Of a stretch of 64,000 bases of DNA, positions 49,101 to 57,474 are shown piece by piece; position 1 is the first letter of the stretch, and each line of letters starts with the position of its first letter. The translations under genes were made by a program, and so were the position numbers. Under the pieces are notes generated by a model that was given only the letters and a program-made list of their open reading frames with translations, was not told where the DNA came from and ran no database searches. This DNA is from Salirhabdus euzebyi (GTDB lineage: Bacteria > Bacillota > Bacilli > Bacillales > Alkalibacillaceae), in assembly GCF_014207435.1 (NCBI RefSeq), contig NZ_JACHGH010000005.1, positions 186,001 through 250,000 of the forward strand, given 5' to 3'.

Positions 49101-51608
49101 TTAGTTGCCATGACAGTGCTTATATTTTTTACCACTACCACAAGGACAAGGATCATTACGTCCTGTCGTATCCTTTTTCACAAATGGCTTCGGCTTTTTC
49201 TTAGCCTCTCCACCACCAGATACAGCTGTTGCACCTTTCGCAACTTCTTCACGTTGTAGGTTTTCACGTATTTGTGCTTTCATAACGAATCGGGAAACCT
49301 CTTCGTTAATGGATGCGACCATTTGCTCAAACATCGCAAAGCCTTCCATTTGGTATTCACGCAGCGGATCTGTTTGTCCGTATGCTCGTAAGTGAATCCC
49401 TTGACGAAGCTGATCCATTTGGTCGATGTGGTCCATCCACTTCGAATCAACAGAGCGAAGAAGAATAACTTTTTCAAATTCACGCATTTGTTCAGGAGAA
49501 AGTTCTTGTTCTTTCTCATCGTACTTCTTATTAACAAGCGCCATAATATATTCCGTTATTTCTTCTGGTTCCTTGCCTTTAAGTTCATTTTCAGAAAGGA
49601 CATCTGTATCTAAAAGATTTCCATTTACGTAAGCTACTAAACCTTCTAAATTCCAATCCTCTTGAACCTCTTCTTCTGTATGAGATGCTACAGCACGTTC
49701 AACTGTTGTTTGAAGCATACCTTCGACAATTGGACGTAAACTATCTGAATCAAGCACTTCAAAACGTTGCTCATAAATAATTTCACGTTGCTGACGAAGG
49801 ACATCATCATAAGAAAGTAATTGTTTACGTGCATCAAAGTTGTTACCCTCTACACGTTTCTGTGCAGATTCTACAGCACGGGATACCATTTTACTTTCAA
49901 TTGGTTGGGTATCATCCATACCGAGACGATCCATCATTGCTTTCATATTATCAGAGCCAAAGCGACGCATTAACTCATCTTCAAGTGATAAATAAAATTG
50001 TGAAATACCAGGGTCACCTTGACGTCCTGAACGCCCACGGAGCTGGTTATCAATACGGCGAGATTCGTGACGTTCCGTACCTACAACAGCAAGACCGCCA
50101 AGTTCTTTTACACCTTCACCAAGTTTAATGTCTGTACCACGACCAGCCATGTTGGTAGCAATTGTAACGGCACCCTTTTGACCAGCCTCTAAAATAATTT
50201 CTGCTTCTCTATAGTGGTTTTTCGCGTTTAATACGTTATGCGGAACTCCCACTTTCTTCAAAAACTTAGATATTAATTCAGAAGTCTCAACTGCAACTGT
50301 ACCAACTAATACTGGTTGGCCTTTACGGTGTCGTTCTTTAATATCATCTACTACTGCACGGAATTTACCTTCCATTGTCTTGTAAATTAAGTCTGGACGG
50401 TCATCACGTCCAATTGGTTGGTTTGTAGGAATAACGACAACATCCATGTTATAAATGTTGCGGAATTCCTCTTCCTCTGTTTTCGCTGTACCAGTCATAC
50501 CAGAAATCTTTTGGTACATACGGAACAAGTTTTGGAACGTAATCGTCGCAAGTGTCATGCTCTCCTTTTGGATTTGCATGCCTTCTTTTGCTTCTATAGA
50601 TTGGTGTAATCCATCACTATAACGACGACCCTTCATTAAACGACCTGTGAACTGGTCAACGATAACAACTTCACCATCTTGTACAACGTAATCTGTATCA
50701 CGTTTCATCACGACATGTGCTTTTAGCGCTTGGCTAATGTGGTGAGTCAAAGATACATTCGATAAATCATATAAATTTTCCACATTAAAGAAACGCTCTG
50801 CTTTATTAATACCTTCTTCTGTTAACTGAACATTTCTCGTTTTCTCATCATATGAGTAGTCCTCTTCATTTTTCAATGAACGGACAAACGTATTGGCCTG
50901 AATGTACATATTTTCTGACTTTTGTGCAGAACCAGAAATAATTAACGGTGTACGTGCCTCATCAATTAAGATAGAGTCAACCTCATCAATGATGGCATAG
51001 TTAAGCGGGCGTTGAACCATTTGCTCTTTGTACAGAACCATGTTGTCACGCAAATAGTCAAAACCAAACTCGTTATTCGTACCATAGGTGATATCAGCCA
51101 CGTATGCTTCCCGTTTTTCATCCTTTGATAGACCGTTCACATTAAGTCCAACGGTTAATCCTAGGAATTCAAAAAGCTGACCCATTTCCTTTGCGTCACG
51201 ATCTGCCAAGTATTCGTTTACAGTAACGATATGAACACCCTTACCTTCAAGTGCGTTCAAATAAGCAGGCATAGTGGAAGCTAATGTTTTACCTTCCCCT
51301 GTTTTCATTTCTGCAATATCGCCATTGTGTAAGGCAATAGCACCTAATAACTGAACATGGAAAGGACGCATTTTCAAAACACGCTTTGCTCCTTCACGCA
51401 CAACAGCATAAGCCTCTACTAAAATATCATCTAACGTCTCTCCTGCTTCTAGACGTTGTTTGAAATCATTTGTCTTTTCTCTTAACTGATCGTCTGAAAG
51501 CTTTTCTATTTCAGGCTCTAGCGCCTCTATCTGAGCTGCTATTTCCTCAAGTTTTTTCAATTGACGTGTATTTCCATCACCGAAAACCTTCTTTAACAAT
51601 CCTCGCAT
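49101..51608 (-). CDS. secA: Preprotein translocase ATPase SecA
   Basis: SecA drives secreted proteins through SecYEG. The 835-residue protein has Walker A MKTGEGKT near residue 105, [19 protein letters not shown], the helicase motif [10 protein letters not shown] and a C-terminal zinc-binding SEC-C motif [14 protein letters not shown]. The start ATG 51608 follows AGAGGTG. The length is typical. It is upstream of prfB as in B. subtilis, but with a terminator between them. Confidence 0.98.
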   Translation of the reverse strand: MRGLLKKVFGDGNTRQLKKLEEIAAQIEALEPEIEKLSDDQLREKTNDFKQRLEAGETLDDILVEAYAVVREGAKRVLKMRPFHVQLLGAIALHNGDIAEMKTGEGKTLASTMPAYLNALEGKGVHIVTVNEYLADRDAKEMGQLFEFLGLTVGLNVNGLSKDEKREAYVADITYGTNNEFGFDYLRDNMVLYKEQMVQRPLNYAIIDEVDSILIDEARTPLIISGSAQKSENMYIQANTFVRSLKNEEDYSYDEKTRNVQLTEEGINKAERFFNVENLYDLSNVSLTHHISQALKAHVVMKRDTDYVVQDGEVVIVDQFTGRLMKGRRYSDGLHQSIEAKEGMQIQKESMTLATITFQNLFRMYQKISGMTGTAKTEEEEFRNIYNMDVVVIPTNQPIGRDDRPDLIYKTMEGKFRAVVDDIKERHRKGQPVLVGTVAVETSELISKFLKKVGVPHNVLNAKNHYREAEIILEAGQKGAVTIATNMAGRGTDIKLGEGVKELGGLAVVGTERHESRRIDNQLRGRSGRQGDPGISQFYLSLEDELMRRFGSDNMKAMMDRLGMDDTQPIESKMVSRAVESAQKRVEGNNFDARKQLLSYDDVLRQQREIIYEQRFEVLDSDSLRPIVEGMLQTTVERAVASHTEEEVQEDWNLEGLVAYVNGNLLDTDVLSENELKGKEPEEITEYIMALVNKKYDEKEQELSPEQMREFEKVILLRSVDSKWMDHIDQMDQLRQGIHLRAYGQTDPLREYQMEGFAMFEQMVASINEEVSRFVMKAQIRENLQREEVAKGATAVSGGGEAKKKPKPFVKKDTTGRNDPCPCGSGKKYKHCHGN

Positions 51609-51766
51609 ATAGTAAGCACCTCTATTTTATAAAATCAACTAAATAATAGAATAATCCAAAATCAATCATAACACTAACATAAGAGTTATGACAACTCAAT
51701 GGAAGTTATTATCACGGATTTAAAAATTAACACGAATGTAATATCGGTAGATTATTTCTTGAAAGT

Positions 51767-51789
51767 AAAAAGGCAGCTATTTAAGCTGC
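51767..51789 (-). terminator. Terminator after the 46-residue CxxC gene
   Basis: GCAGCT/AGCTGC stem followed by CTTTTTA on the minus strand. A second palindrome AGCTGATTGATCAGCT overlaps the stop codon at 51857-51872. Confidence 0.75.
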
Positions 51790-51865
51790 GCATAAAGTTG
51801 GAGCCGTATTCAGATTGTGAGGGGAGGATAGAGCACTTTTTTGGAAAAAATGGGGAGCTGATTGA

Positions 51866-52006
51866 TCAGCTATATTGCCGTTTTTCCAAATCCATCAGTT
51901 TCTTATTTGTCTTAGCGATGATTTCCACTAATTGCGCTATGTATTTTTCGTGCTGCTGGATTCGGTTTTCTAATCTTTGGCAGTGAGGGCACGCTTGTTG
52001 GATCAT
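51866..52006 (-). CDS. Small CxxC protein, 46 aa, unknown
   Basis: A short open frame starting at ATG 52006, 7 bases after a perfect AAGGAGG. The product begins MIQQACPHCQRLENRIQQHE and continues as an amphipathic helix rich in Lys, Gln and Ile, ending EKRQYS. The CPHC pair could bind zinc or be redox active. A terminator follows at 51767-51789. The strong ribosome site, plausible coiled-coil composition and own terminator support a real gene. Its family is unknown to me. Confidence 0.65.
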   Translation of the reverse strand: MIQQACPHCQRLENRIQQHEKYIAQLVEIIAKTNKKLMDLEKRQYS

Positions 52007-52069
52007 GAATACGCCTCCTTAACTTTACTAACTTAGTTATATCATAGGACGAAATAACTAGCGAATGAC

Positions 52070-52205
52070 CAAAATGGCAAAATGGTGTTGTTTTGTCGGG
52101 AAAAGTAGTACTTTTTAGCAAAAAAGGGGACTTTTTTCGCAAAACGGAAGAAAGATTGAGAAATTTAGCAAAAAACAGTACTTTTTTTCGTTTAACGTGA
52201 AACAA
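52070..52205. repeat. Intergenic about 21-bp periodic array D (TTTTGC-AAAA family)
   Basis: Degenerate units of the form CAAAA..GGG(T)ACTTTTT.. recur near 52079, 52101, 52120, 52141 and 52161. The motif TTTAGCAAAAAA is present twice, at about 52115 and 52164. The period is 19-22 bp. It lies between hpf and the 46-residue gene. Confidence 0.55.
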
Positions 52206-52234
52206 TAGAAAAGTCTGTTAGTTTTTGAACCAAA

Positions 52235-52270
52235 ATAAAATCCTCTGCCCATTGAAGGCAAAGGATTTTA
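52235..52270 (-). terminator. hpf terminator
   Basis: AAAATCCTTTGCC/GGCAGAGGATTTT stem with ATTTTGG on the minus strand. Confidence 0.85.
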
Positions 52271-52300
52271 CGGTAAGTATTAGCAGTGTGTTATTTTGTA

Positions 52301-52855
52301 TTAGCTAGGCTCAATTAATCCGTAGCGTCCATCATTACGGCGATACACTACGTTTGTATCACCAGTATCGGCATTACGGAATACGAAGAAGCTATGTCCT
52401 AACATATCCATTTGTAGTGCCGCTTCTTCTGAATCCATAGGTTTTAGATCAAAACGCTTTGTACGAACAATTTCTAGTTCGCTCTCGTCCTCTAGTGCAG
52501 GTTCATCAATGATTTCTTTTTCCATTTGTGCAAATACATATTTAGGAGCCCCACCTTGACGGAACTTCCGATTTACCTTTGTTTTATATTTTCTAATTTG
52601 ACGTTCTAGTTTATCAAGTACTGTATCAATAGCAGCATATAGGTCTCTATGTTGTTCCTCTGCTCTTAATAGGAGGTCCTGCATAGGAATCGTTACTTCA
52701 ATTCGCTGTTGGTTATTGTAAACGCTTAAGTTTACATGTACCTCAGATGTTGGAGTAGTTTCAAAATACCTCTCCAATTTCCCAATTTTCTTTTCCACAT
52801 ACTCCTGAATTGCATTTGTAACTTCGAGATTCTCGCCTCTTATGTTATATTTCAT
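52301..52855 (-). CDS. hpf: Long-form ribosome hibernation promoting factor
   Basis: Long HPF (YvyD) dimerises 70S ribosomes into 100S particles in stationary phase. The 184-residue product has the N-terminal S30AE domain (MKYNIRGENLEVTNAIQEYV, 1-110) and the C-terminal dimerisation domain (FDLKPMDSEEAALQMDMLGH, then SFFVFRNADTG). The start ATG 52855 follows AAGGAGGAAC. It is upstream of secA as in B. subtilis. Its upstream region has SigB- and SigH-like elements. Confidence 0.96.
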   Translation of the reverse strand: MKYNIRGENLEVTNAIQEYVEKKIGKLERYFETTPTSEVHVNLSVYNNQQRIEVTIPMQDLLLRAEEQHRDLYAAIDTVLDKLERQIRKYKTKVNRKFRQGGAPKYVFAQMEKEIIDEPALEDESELEIVRTKRFDLKPMDSEEAALQMDMLGHSFFVFRNADTGDTNVVYRRNDGRYGLIEPS

Positions 52856-52896
52856 AAGAAGTTCCTCCTTTCATCCTTATGTATTTTTATTCTACT

Positions 52897-52922
52897 ATAA
52901 CCGTTTAAATTCCTCTATAAAC
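52897..52922 (-). promoter_or_regulatory. Candidate stress promoter of hpf (SigB-like, possibly SigH)
   Basis: GTTTAT, 14 bp, GGTTAT resembles the SigB consensus, and AGGAATT followed at about 15 bp by GAATAA partly fits SigH. B. subtilis yvyD is known to use both sigma factors. The match is imperfect. Confidence 0.45.
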
Positions 52923-52972
52923 ATAAAAGTATCTTTATGAACAATTTGTGTCGTCGTTTGTCGACAAAAAAT

Positions 52973-53001
52973 AAAAAAACCGCTGCATCTGCACACGGTT
53001 T
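52973..53001 (-). terminator. Terminator of the fliD-fliS-fliT unit
   Basis: AAACCG/CGGTTT stem with an inner TGCA pairing and a seven-T tail on the minus strand, overlapping the last stop codon. Confidence 0.8.
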
Positions 53002-53362
53002 AATGGACGATATACGGCTGTATAAGCTGTTCCATCGAGCATTTCCATTCACGAAAAACTGGAATAACTTGATTCGACAATAATTCTCTTTTATCGATAA
53101 AATGATCGAACCACTTCGTCATCAATTCCACAAGATTTTCAAAAAGATGTAACTCCAAGTCATCAAAAATCAGCATCATTTGACGATGCCCCTCATGAAG
53201 CTGCTGGAACGCATGAACAAGATCCCCATACAGCGTATTGGCCATATCTGAATGCTCCAAATCAGGAATTTGCATTAAATAATCAAACCCCTCATTCATA
53301 CTATCTAAAAGCTGAAAATACCTCTGTAAGAACTCAACCTGAGTCCCCTTTAACGTCTGCAT
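53000..53362 (-). CDS. Unknown alpha-helical protein at the end of the fliDST unit, 120 aa
   Basis: I do not recognise this protein. It is 120 residues, acidic and predicted all-helical, with aromatic-rich heptads (QRYFQLLDSMNEGFDYLMQI, LFENLVELMTKWFDHFIDKR). It has no signal peptide, membrane span or catalytic motif. It begins 8 bp after fliT and ends at the operon terminator, so it is probably translated with the flagellar chaperones. A chaperone or FliT-like paralogue is possible, but the sequence does not prove it. Confidence 0.75.
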   Translation of the reverse strand: MQTLKGTQVEFLQRYFQLLDSMNEGFDYLMQIPDLEHSDMANTLYGDLVHAFQQLHEGHRQMMLIFDDLELHLFENLVELMTKWFDHFIDKRELLSNQVIPVFREWKCSMEQLIQPYIVH

Positions 53363-53370
53363 GGGAGCAC

Positions 53371-53718
53371 CTAATTTCTCTTATCAAAAAACATGCCATC
53401 TATATTTGATAGGTTTTTATATGGATTCATGTACTTTTGGGTATTACCCTTTTGGTTTTGTACTTGCTTCATGGAACCCTTCAATTTTAGTAAAAGGGTC
53501 TGTAAGGTTGCTTGTATTTCCTTGTCTAGTTGGACGAGCTCATTGCCAAGGACTTGTTCTTCCTCTGTGTATGGAGGTTTCACGCCTTTTATTAATGAAT
53601 CACGTTGTTCTAAAAATGAGTTAATTTCTTCTAAAAGCTTGTCTGAGTCAATAGTAGAATCACTTATTTTATGTTTCATCTCGGCTGTTAATTGATGCAT
53701 TTGTTTGACCGCACTCAT
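53371..53718 (-). CDS. fliT: FliT-like flagellar chaperone
   Basis: A small helical protein of 115 residues (SAVKQMHQLTAEMKHKISDS...EEINSFLEQRDSLIKGVKPP), of the size and character of Bacillus FliT, the export chaperone of the cap protein FliD. The start ATG 53718 overlaps the fliS stop (TAATG), so translation is coupled. The in-frame ATG at 53778 lies inside fliS. Identification rests mainly on position after fliD-fliS and on the EINxFLEQRDxLI pattern. Confidence 0.78.
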   Translation of the reverse strand: MSAVKQMHQLTAEMKHKISDSTIDSDKLLEEINSFLEQRDSLIKGVKPPYTEEEQVLGNELVQLDKEIQATLQTLLLKLKGSMKQVQNQKGNTQKYMNPYKNLSNIDGMFFDKRN

Positions 53719-54125
53719 TATGCGTTTCCACCTGTACCAAAGGTTTGCTGGCGGTTTAAGCGTAGTACTTCTTTCCAAGTATCACGAAAGTCAGTTACAT
53801 AACCAGTTACTTCATCTAAGATAGCCACATCATTTTTTATATTCGCCTCAATTAACCGACGATTAATGTAGTCATATAACGGCATCAATTGCTTTGATAT
53901 TTCCATTTCTGGATTTAGAGTAACCATTAACTCTTGAATAATCTTTTGTGCTTTTTGAATATTCGTGTTCTTCAATTCAATATTTTTTTCTTCCATGCCT
54001 TTTTGAGCTAACTTAATAAATTTTAAACATCCGTTGTACAGCATTAACGTTAATTCTCCAGGAGATGCTGTATTTATTGCATTATTTTGGTAGGCCTGCT
54101 GCTGTGCTGCATATGGGTTTGCCAT
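53718..54125 (-). CDS. fliS: Flagellin export chaperone FliS
   Basis: FliS binds the C terminus of flagellin in the cytosol and keeps it unpolymerised for export. In B. subtilis it also promotes FliW release. The protein has the family pattern MANPYAAQQQAYQNNAINTA, SPGELTLMLYNGCLKFI and the helical rest ending near DTWKEVLRLN. The length is 135 residues from ATG 54125; the ATG at 54158 overlaps fliD and lacks a site. Its target helix in flagellin is encoded entirely in the 3' exon of each hag gene here. Confidence 0.95.
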   Translation of the reverse strand: MANPYAAQQQAYQNNAINTASPGELTLMLYNGCLKFIKLAQKGMEEKNIELKNTNIQKAQKIIQELMVTLNPEMEISKQLMPLYDYINRRLIEANIKNDVAILDEVTGYVTDFRDTWKEVLRLNRQQTFGTGGNA

Positions 54126-54147
54126 AAATTCAAAACACTCCTTTTTA

Positions 54148-55980
54148 TTACATTCCACCGCTGAATTGTTGCGATAGATACATAGACTGGCTATTCATAC
54201 GGTTAATCGCCTGTTCCATTGCTGTGAATTGACGCCAGTAACGGTCTTCTACTTGTATCATTCGGTCCTCAAAACGAGTGATACGATCATTCATATCGTC
54301 TAAACGTCGTCCCATAGAATACTGTTGAAGAGTATGAGTAGATTTTCCAGCCTTTTCCTCAATACGTCCCATTGTGTCCTTAATAGAATCCCTTACTCGA
54401 TTAAGAATGCCCCGACTGTCTCCAGTTGCACTATTACTAAACAACTTTTGAACAGCATCAGGACTATCGGACATGGCTTGACGGAGCTTACTTTCATTAA
54501 TTTGTAGCTTCCCACCTTCTAAATAGTTAGAAGTAGTCGTTATTCCTATTTCAGATAGGTGTTTAAAATCATCATTTGTTTCTATCACACTATAAAAAGC
54601 ACTTCGCATTCCAGAAATAGCAGAAGATAGTATAGAATCATTTCTTAATAGTCCACTTTTAGCTCGTTCTTCCCACAACTCTATTTCATTATCTGACATG
54701 TCCTTCTTTTGATCTTCCGTTAAAGGCTTGTAACTACGGTAGCGTTCTTCCCGTAACATACCATTCATTTTGTCGATTAATTCATTATACTTTTTAACAA
54801 AATCTTTAATATTTTCAACTGCTTTTTCTGTATCATTTTGAACACTTACAGATACTTTTGTACCCGCTGGGATATTCCCCTTTAACGTGTACGTAACACC
54901 ACTGATAGTAAATGTATTTGAAGCTCTTGACGTAGTAAGCCCATCAATCGTAAAGGTAGCATTTGTACCACCAGTTTCGTTAGCTTCATCCAGATTTAAA
55001 ACATCTGTTAAAAAGCTACCAGAAAACTGCATTTCTTTACCACTCGTGTTTAAATCACCAGTCTGTTTCCGTTGAAAACTTAGTTTATCAGAAAAAGTGT
55101 CATAAAAAGCAGAAACCCCTACTTTTGAATTACTAATTTGTGACATTAAATTATTTAATGTCGTAGTCCCGTCTATTTCAAAATCAAAACGGGAATTCGG
55201 ATTGTCAGGATCGTCCTCAATCGGGTTACCGTTTGAATCATAGGTAGTGATACCAAAAGATAAATAATAATGTTCGTAGAGCTTGCCCTTAATGGAACTT
55301 CCCTCTGCTAAATTTTCACCAAACTTTAAGTCTCCAGTGTTTGCGTTAACATATACGTCATTTTCTGTGAGAGTCTGATTAGGATCAGTAACAATAGTAT
55401 AAGCTTTTAGTAGATTACCATCACTATCATGAACTTCAATCGTTTCACCAGCAGTTACATTAAGAGCACCCTTTTGAAGCTTAAAAGTGTCCTTTTCCTG
55501 TGTTACTGCAATATCAGCATTAGTAAAAGTCTTCTTTTCCCAAATTCCACCTGTTTCTTCATTTGCAAACGCAGTGTTTCCAAAAAGAGCCCGTTGCTCG
55601 AAAAGACTTTTAGTTGGGTCTATTTTCGTAGCGCCAGAAATAGTACCACTTACATTAGAAGCAGCAGACGCCACAGTAGCGTTTTCAATCGTATGTACAC
55701 CATTTGCAGCAGATGCTCCAGCTGAAATAGAAACAAGTCCCTCGTTTGAAGAACTTACCGACTTTGTTTTAAAAGTTTCTGTTAATGTTGAATTAAATGC
55801 TAATGAATCCAAGTCAAAAAGAAGAGCATTTGCTTCTCGATATGCATCACGTTGCCAAGTTAACCACATTTGGTCCTGTTGCAATTTTTGAAGAGGCATA
55901 CGCTCTGCCTTCATTAAATCATTAACAAGCTGGTCTATATCCATTCCCGAAGCTAATCCACCAATTCGCATACTTGACAT
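54148..55980 (-). CDS. fliD: Flagellar filament cap protein FliD
   Basis: FliD forms the cap at the filament tip that folds arriving flagellin. It has the N-terminal motif MRIGGLASGMDIDQLVNDLMKAERMPL (residues 4-30) and a C-terminal coiled coil with QYSMGRRLDDMNDRITRFED and the ending AINRMNSQSMYLSQQFSGG. The length of 610 residues is somewhat above that of B. subtilis FliD (498), with the extra length in the variable middle domains. It is 15 bp after flaG. Confidence 0.95.
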   Translation of the reverse strand: MSSMRIGGLASGMDIDQLVNDLMKAERMPLQKLQQDQMWLTWQRDAYREANALLFDLDSLAFNSTLTETFKTKSVSSSNEGLVSISAGASAANGVHTIENATVASAASNVSGTISGATKIDPTKSLFEQRALFGNTAFANEETGGIWEKKTFTNADIAVTQEKDTFKLQKGALNVTAGETIEVHDSDGNLLKAYTIVTDPNQTLTENDVYVNANTGDLKFGENLAEGSSIKGKLYEHYYLSFGITTYDSNGNPIEDDPDNPNSRFDFEIDGTTTLNNLMSQISNSKVGVSAFYDTFSDKLSFQRKQTGDLNTSGKEMQFSGSFLTDVLNLDEANETGGTNATFTIDGLTTSRASNTFTISGVTYTLKGNIPAGTKVSVSVQNDTEKAVENIKDFVKKYNELIDKMNGMLREERYRSYKPLTEDQKKDMSDNEIELWEERAKSGLLRNDSILSSAISGMRSAFYSVIETNDDFKHLSEIGITTTSNYLEGGKLQINESKLRQAMSDSPDAVQKLFSNSATGDSRGILNRVRDSIKDTMGRIEEKAGKSTHTLQQYSMGRRLDDMNDRITRFEDRMIQVEDRYWRQFTAMEQAINRMNSQSMYLSQQFSGGM

Positions 55981-55995
55981 TAAATAACACCACCA

Positions 55996-56355
55996 TTAAA
56001 TCTTTTTGTCTACTATAAATCCCATAAACTCTGCCATTGCAGCATATATGTCTAATAGTTTTCTGGGGGGGATTTCTTTAATTATTTCTTTCGTATCTGG
56101 GTTTATTATCGACACATAGTATTCTTCTAGTTTCTCATGAAATTCAAAATGAAGCGAGGTTTTTGTCGAATCTAAAACATGATTTAAGCTTTTCGTCATC
56201 TGCTTAGCTTTTTCTTTACTTAATACACCCTGCTCATTACGTTGTGTTCCACCCTGGTTCCCCTCTGCATTGGCTCTTTCTCTAGGCGCTACCGACTCGA
56301 TGTTTACGTTCCTTTGCAGGAGCTGGGATCCAGGAGAAATTTTCCCGATTTCCAT
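55996..56355 (-). CDS. flaG: FlaG family flagellar protein (YvyC)
   Basis: A 119-residue protein with the FlaG domain in its C-terminal half (SLNHVLDSTKTSLHFEFHEK then LEEYYVSIINPDTKEIIKEI and PPRKLLDIYAAMAEFMGF). FlaG affects filament length in other bacteria. The N-terminal 45 residues are polar and low complexity. The start ATG 56355 follows AGGAG. It has its own SigD-like promoter and leads flaG-fliD-fliS-fliT. In B. subtilis it follows hag directly; here the endonuclease gene is inserted between. Confidence 0.92.
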   Translation of the reverse strand: MEIGKISPGSQLLQRNVNIESVAPRERANAEGNQGGTQRNEQGVLSKEKAKQMTKSLNHVLDSTKTSLHFEFHEKLEEYYVSIINPDTKEIIKEIPPRKLLDIYAAMAEFMGFIVDKKI

Positions 56356-56389
56356 TCCAATCCAACTCCTATATTCGTCTTTATAGTAT

Positions 56390-56415
56390 TTATCGGTTTC
56401 TTTTTGATTTTTTTA
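56390..56415 (-). promoter_or_regulatory. SigD-like promoter of flaG-fliD-fliS-fliT
   Basis: TAAA (56415-56412), 14 bp, ACCGATAA (56397-56390), close to the SigD consensus TAAA-N15-GCCGATAA. It lies 35 bp upstream of flaG. Confidence 0.7.
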
Positions 56416-56491
56416 ATGAAAATGAAGGAAAAGTTAAACATTATAAAGAATACAAATAATAGGAACATACGTTCGAAATGGGGGTTGTTTC

Positions 56492-57430
56492 ATGATAGCT
56501 AATAATCATATTTTTTTATCAAAGATAGCAGGTAAATTGTTAGGGGACGGATCTATCACTGTTCAGAAAGGGAGAAAACCAAGATTTCAGTTTACTCATT
56601 GTATAAAAGATAAAGGTTGGAGTATTCATTCATATATAGAATTAAAAGGATTAATCCCTCTATCTGAGCCAAGATACCGAAAAGTAATTGACCCTCGAAC
56701 GAAAGCTGGTTATACAGAAGGTTATTATGTATTATCTAAAACGTCACCTATCATTACCCAGTTGGAATCAATATGGTATCACAACAGAATTAAAGTAGTC
56801 CCAATGGATTTTCTTGAAAAATATTTTAACAACTTAACTCTAGCATGGTGGTTTCAAGATGATGGACACTTAAAACTAGATAAACACACTATGAAGCCCC
56901 GAAAAATTATATTATCGACAGATTCCTTTACCAAACAAGAAAATAATCAATTAATTAACTTATTAAAAAGGAAATATACAATTACTTTTACATTAGATAA
57001 GCAAAATAGATTAATAATATACGATGCTACACAAATTTTATACTTTCTTCATCTTGTACAGCCTCACATTCATCACTCTATGTATAGAAAAACCATTCCT
57101 CTTTTACCGTTACATGATAAAGTTCCAATTAAGGCAAAACGCACAACAATATATTTACCAGAAGAAATAAAAATAACAAAACCAACCCAAGAACTTAATC
57201 AACATTTAGTTTTGCTAAGCAAAGTATTGAGAACTTATAAAAAAGGAGATTTTTATAATTATCTTTATCCTCTTTATATTAAAGAACTGAAGAATATAAA
57301 TCGTACTAATTCTTATCAAATCTTAATTCAACCTAGAAATCTTTTACTGTTAAACCAATTGAAATCCTATACTGGGTTTACCTATAGTGAACTAGCAACA
57401 TTATGCTTTTTAATAGCTTATAGAAAATAA
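56492..57430 (+). CDS. Free-standing LAGLIDADG homing endonuclease
   Basis: A 312-residue protein with two LAGLIDADG motifs: residues 11-21 (KIAGKLLGDGS, acidic residue Asp19) and about 115-127 (LTLAWWFQDDGHL, Asp124). The spacing of about 100 residues is typical of monomeric enzymes (PF03161-like). Both catalytic acidic positions are intact. After about residue 215 comes a Lys-rich tail of about 95 residues (from KAKRTTIYLPEEIK) without a recognised domain. The ribosome site GGGGG is 7 bases before ATG 56492. The gene is clearly more AT-rich than its neighbours and on the opposite strand, between the last hag gene and flaG. It is not inside an intron. Its likely target is an intron-free hag gene. 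Confidence 0.9.
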   Translation: MIANNHIFLSKIAGKLLGDGSITVQKGRKPRFQFTHCIKDKGWSIHSYIELKGLIPLSEPRYRKVIDPRTKAGYTEGYYVLSKTSPIITQLESIWYHNRIKVVPMDFLEKYFNNLTLAWWFQDDGHLKLDKHTMKPRKIILSTDSFTKQENNQLINLLKRKYTITFTLDKQNRLIIYDATQILYFLHLVQPHIHHSMYRKTIPLLPLHDKVPIKAKRTTIYLPEEIKITKPTQELNQHLVLLSKVLRTYKKGDFYNYLYPLYIKELKNINRTNSYQILIQPRNLLLLNQLKSYTGFTYSELATLCFLIAYRK

Positions 57431-57460
57431 AAAGAGGTTCTGCTTTAATAACAGAACCTC
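57428..57460 (-). terminator. Terminator of the hag operon (may be bidirectional)
   Basis: GAGGTTCTG/CAGAACCTC stem. The minus strand has TTTTTATTTT and ends the hag transcript 14 bp after the last hag stop. On the plus strand it lies directly after the endonuclease stop. Confidence 0.88.
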
Positions 57461-57474
57461 CTTAATTAAACTAA

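Noticed and set aside
51912-52205. 97-codon minus-strand frame upstream of secA
   Set aside because: It runs through periodic array D in a different frame from the better-supported 46-residue CxxC gene and lacks a ribosome site.
56492-57430. The LAGLIDADG gene as a WhiA-like regulator or a prophage remnant
   Set aside because: Both catalytic acidic motifs are intact, unlike WhiA, there is no helix-turn-helix of the WhiA type, and no phage genes lie nearby.
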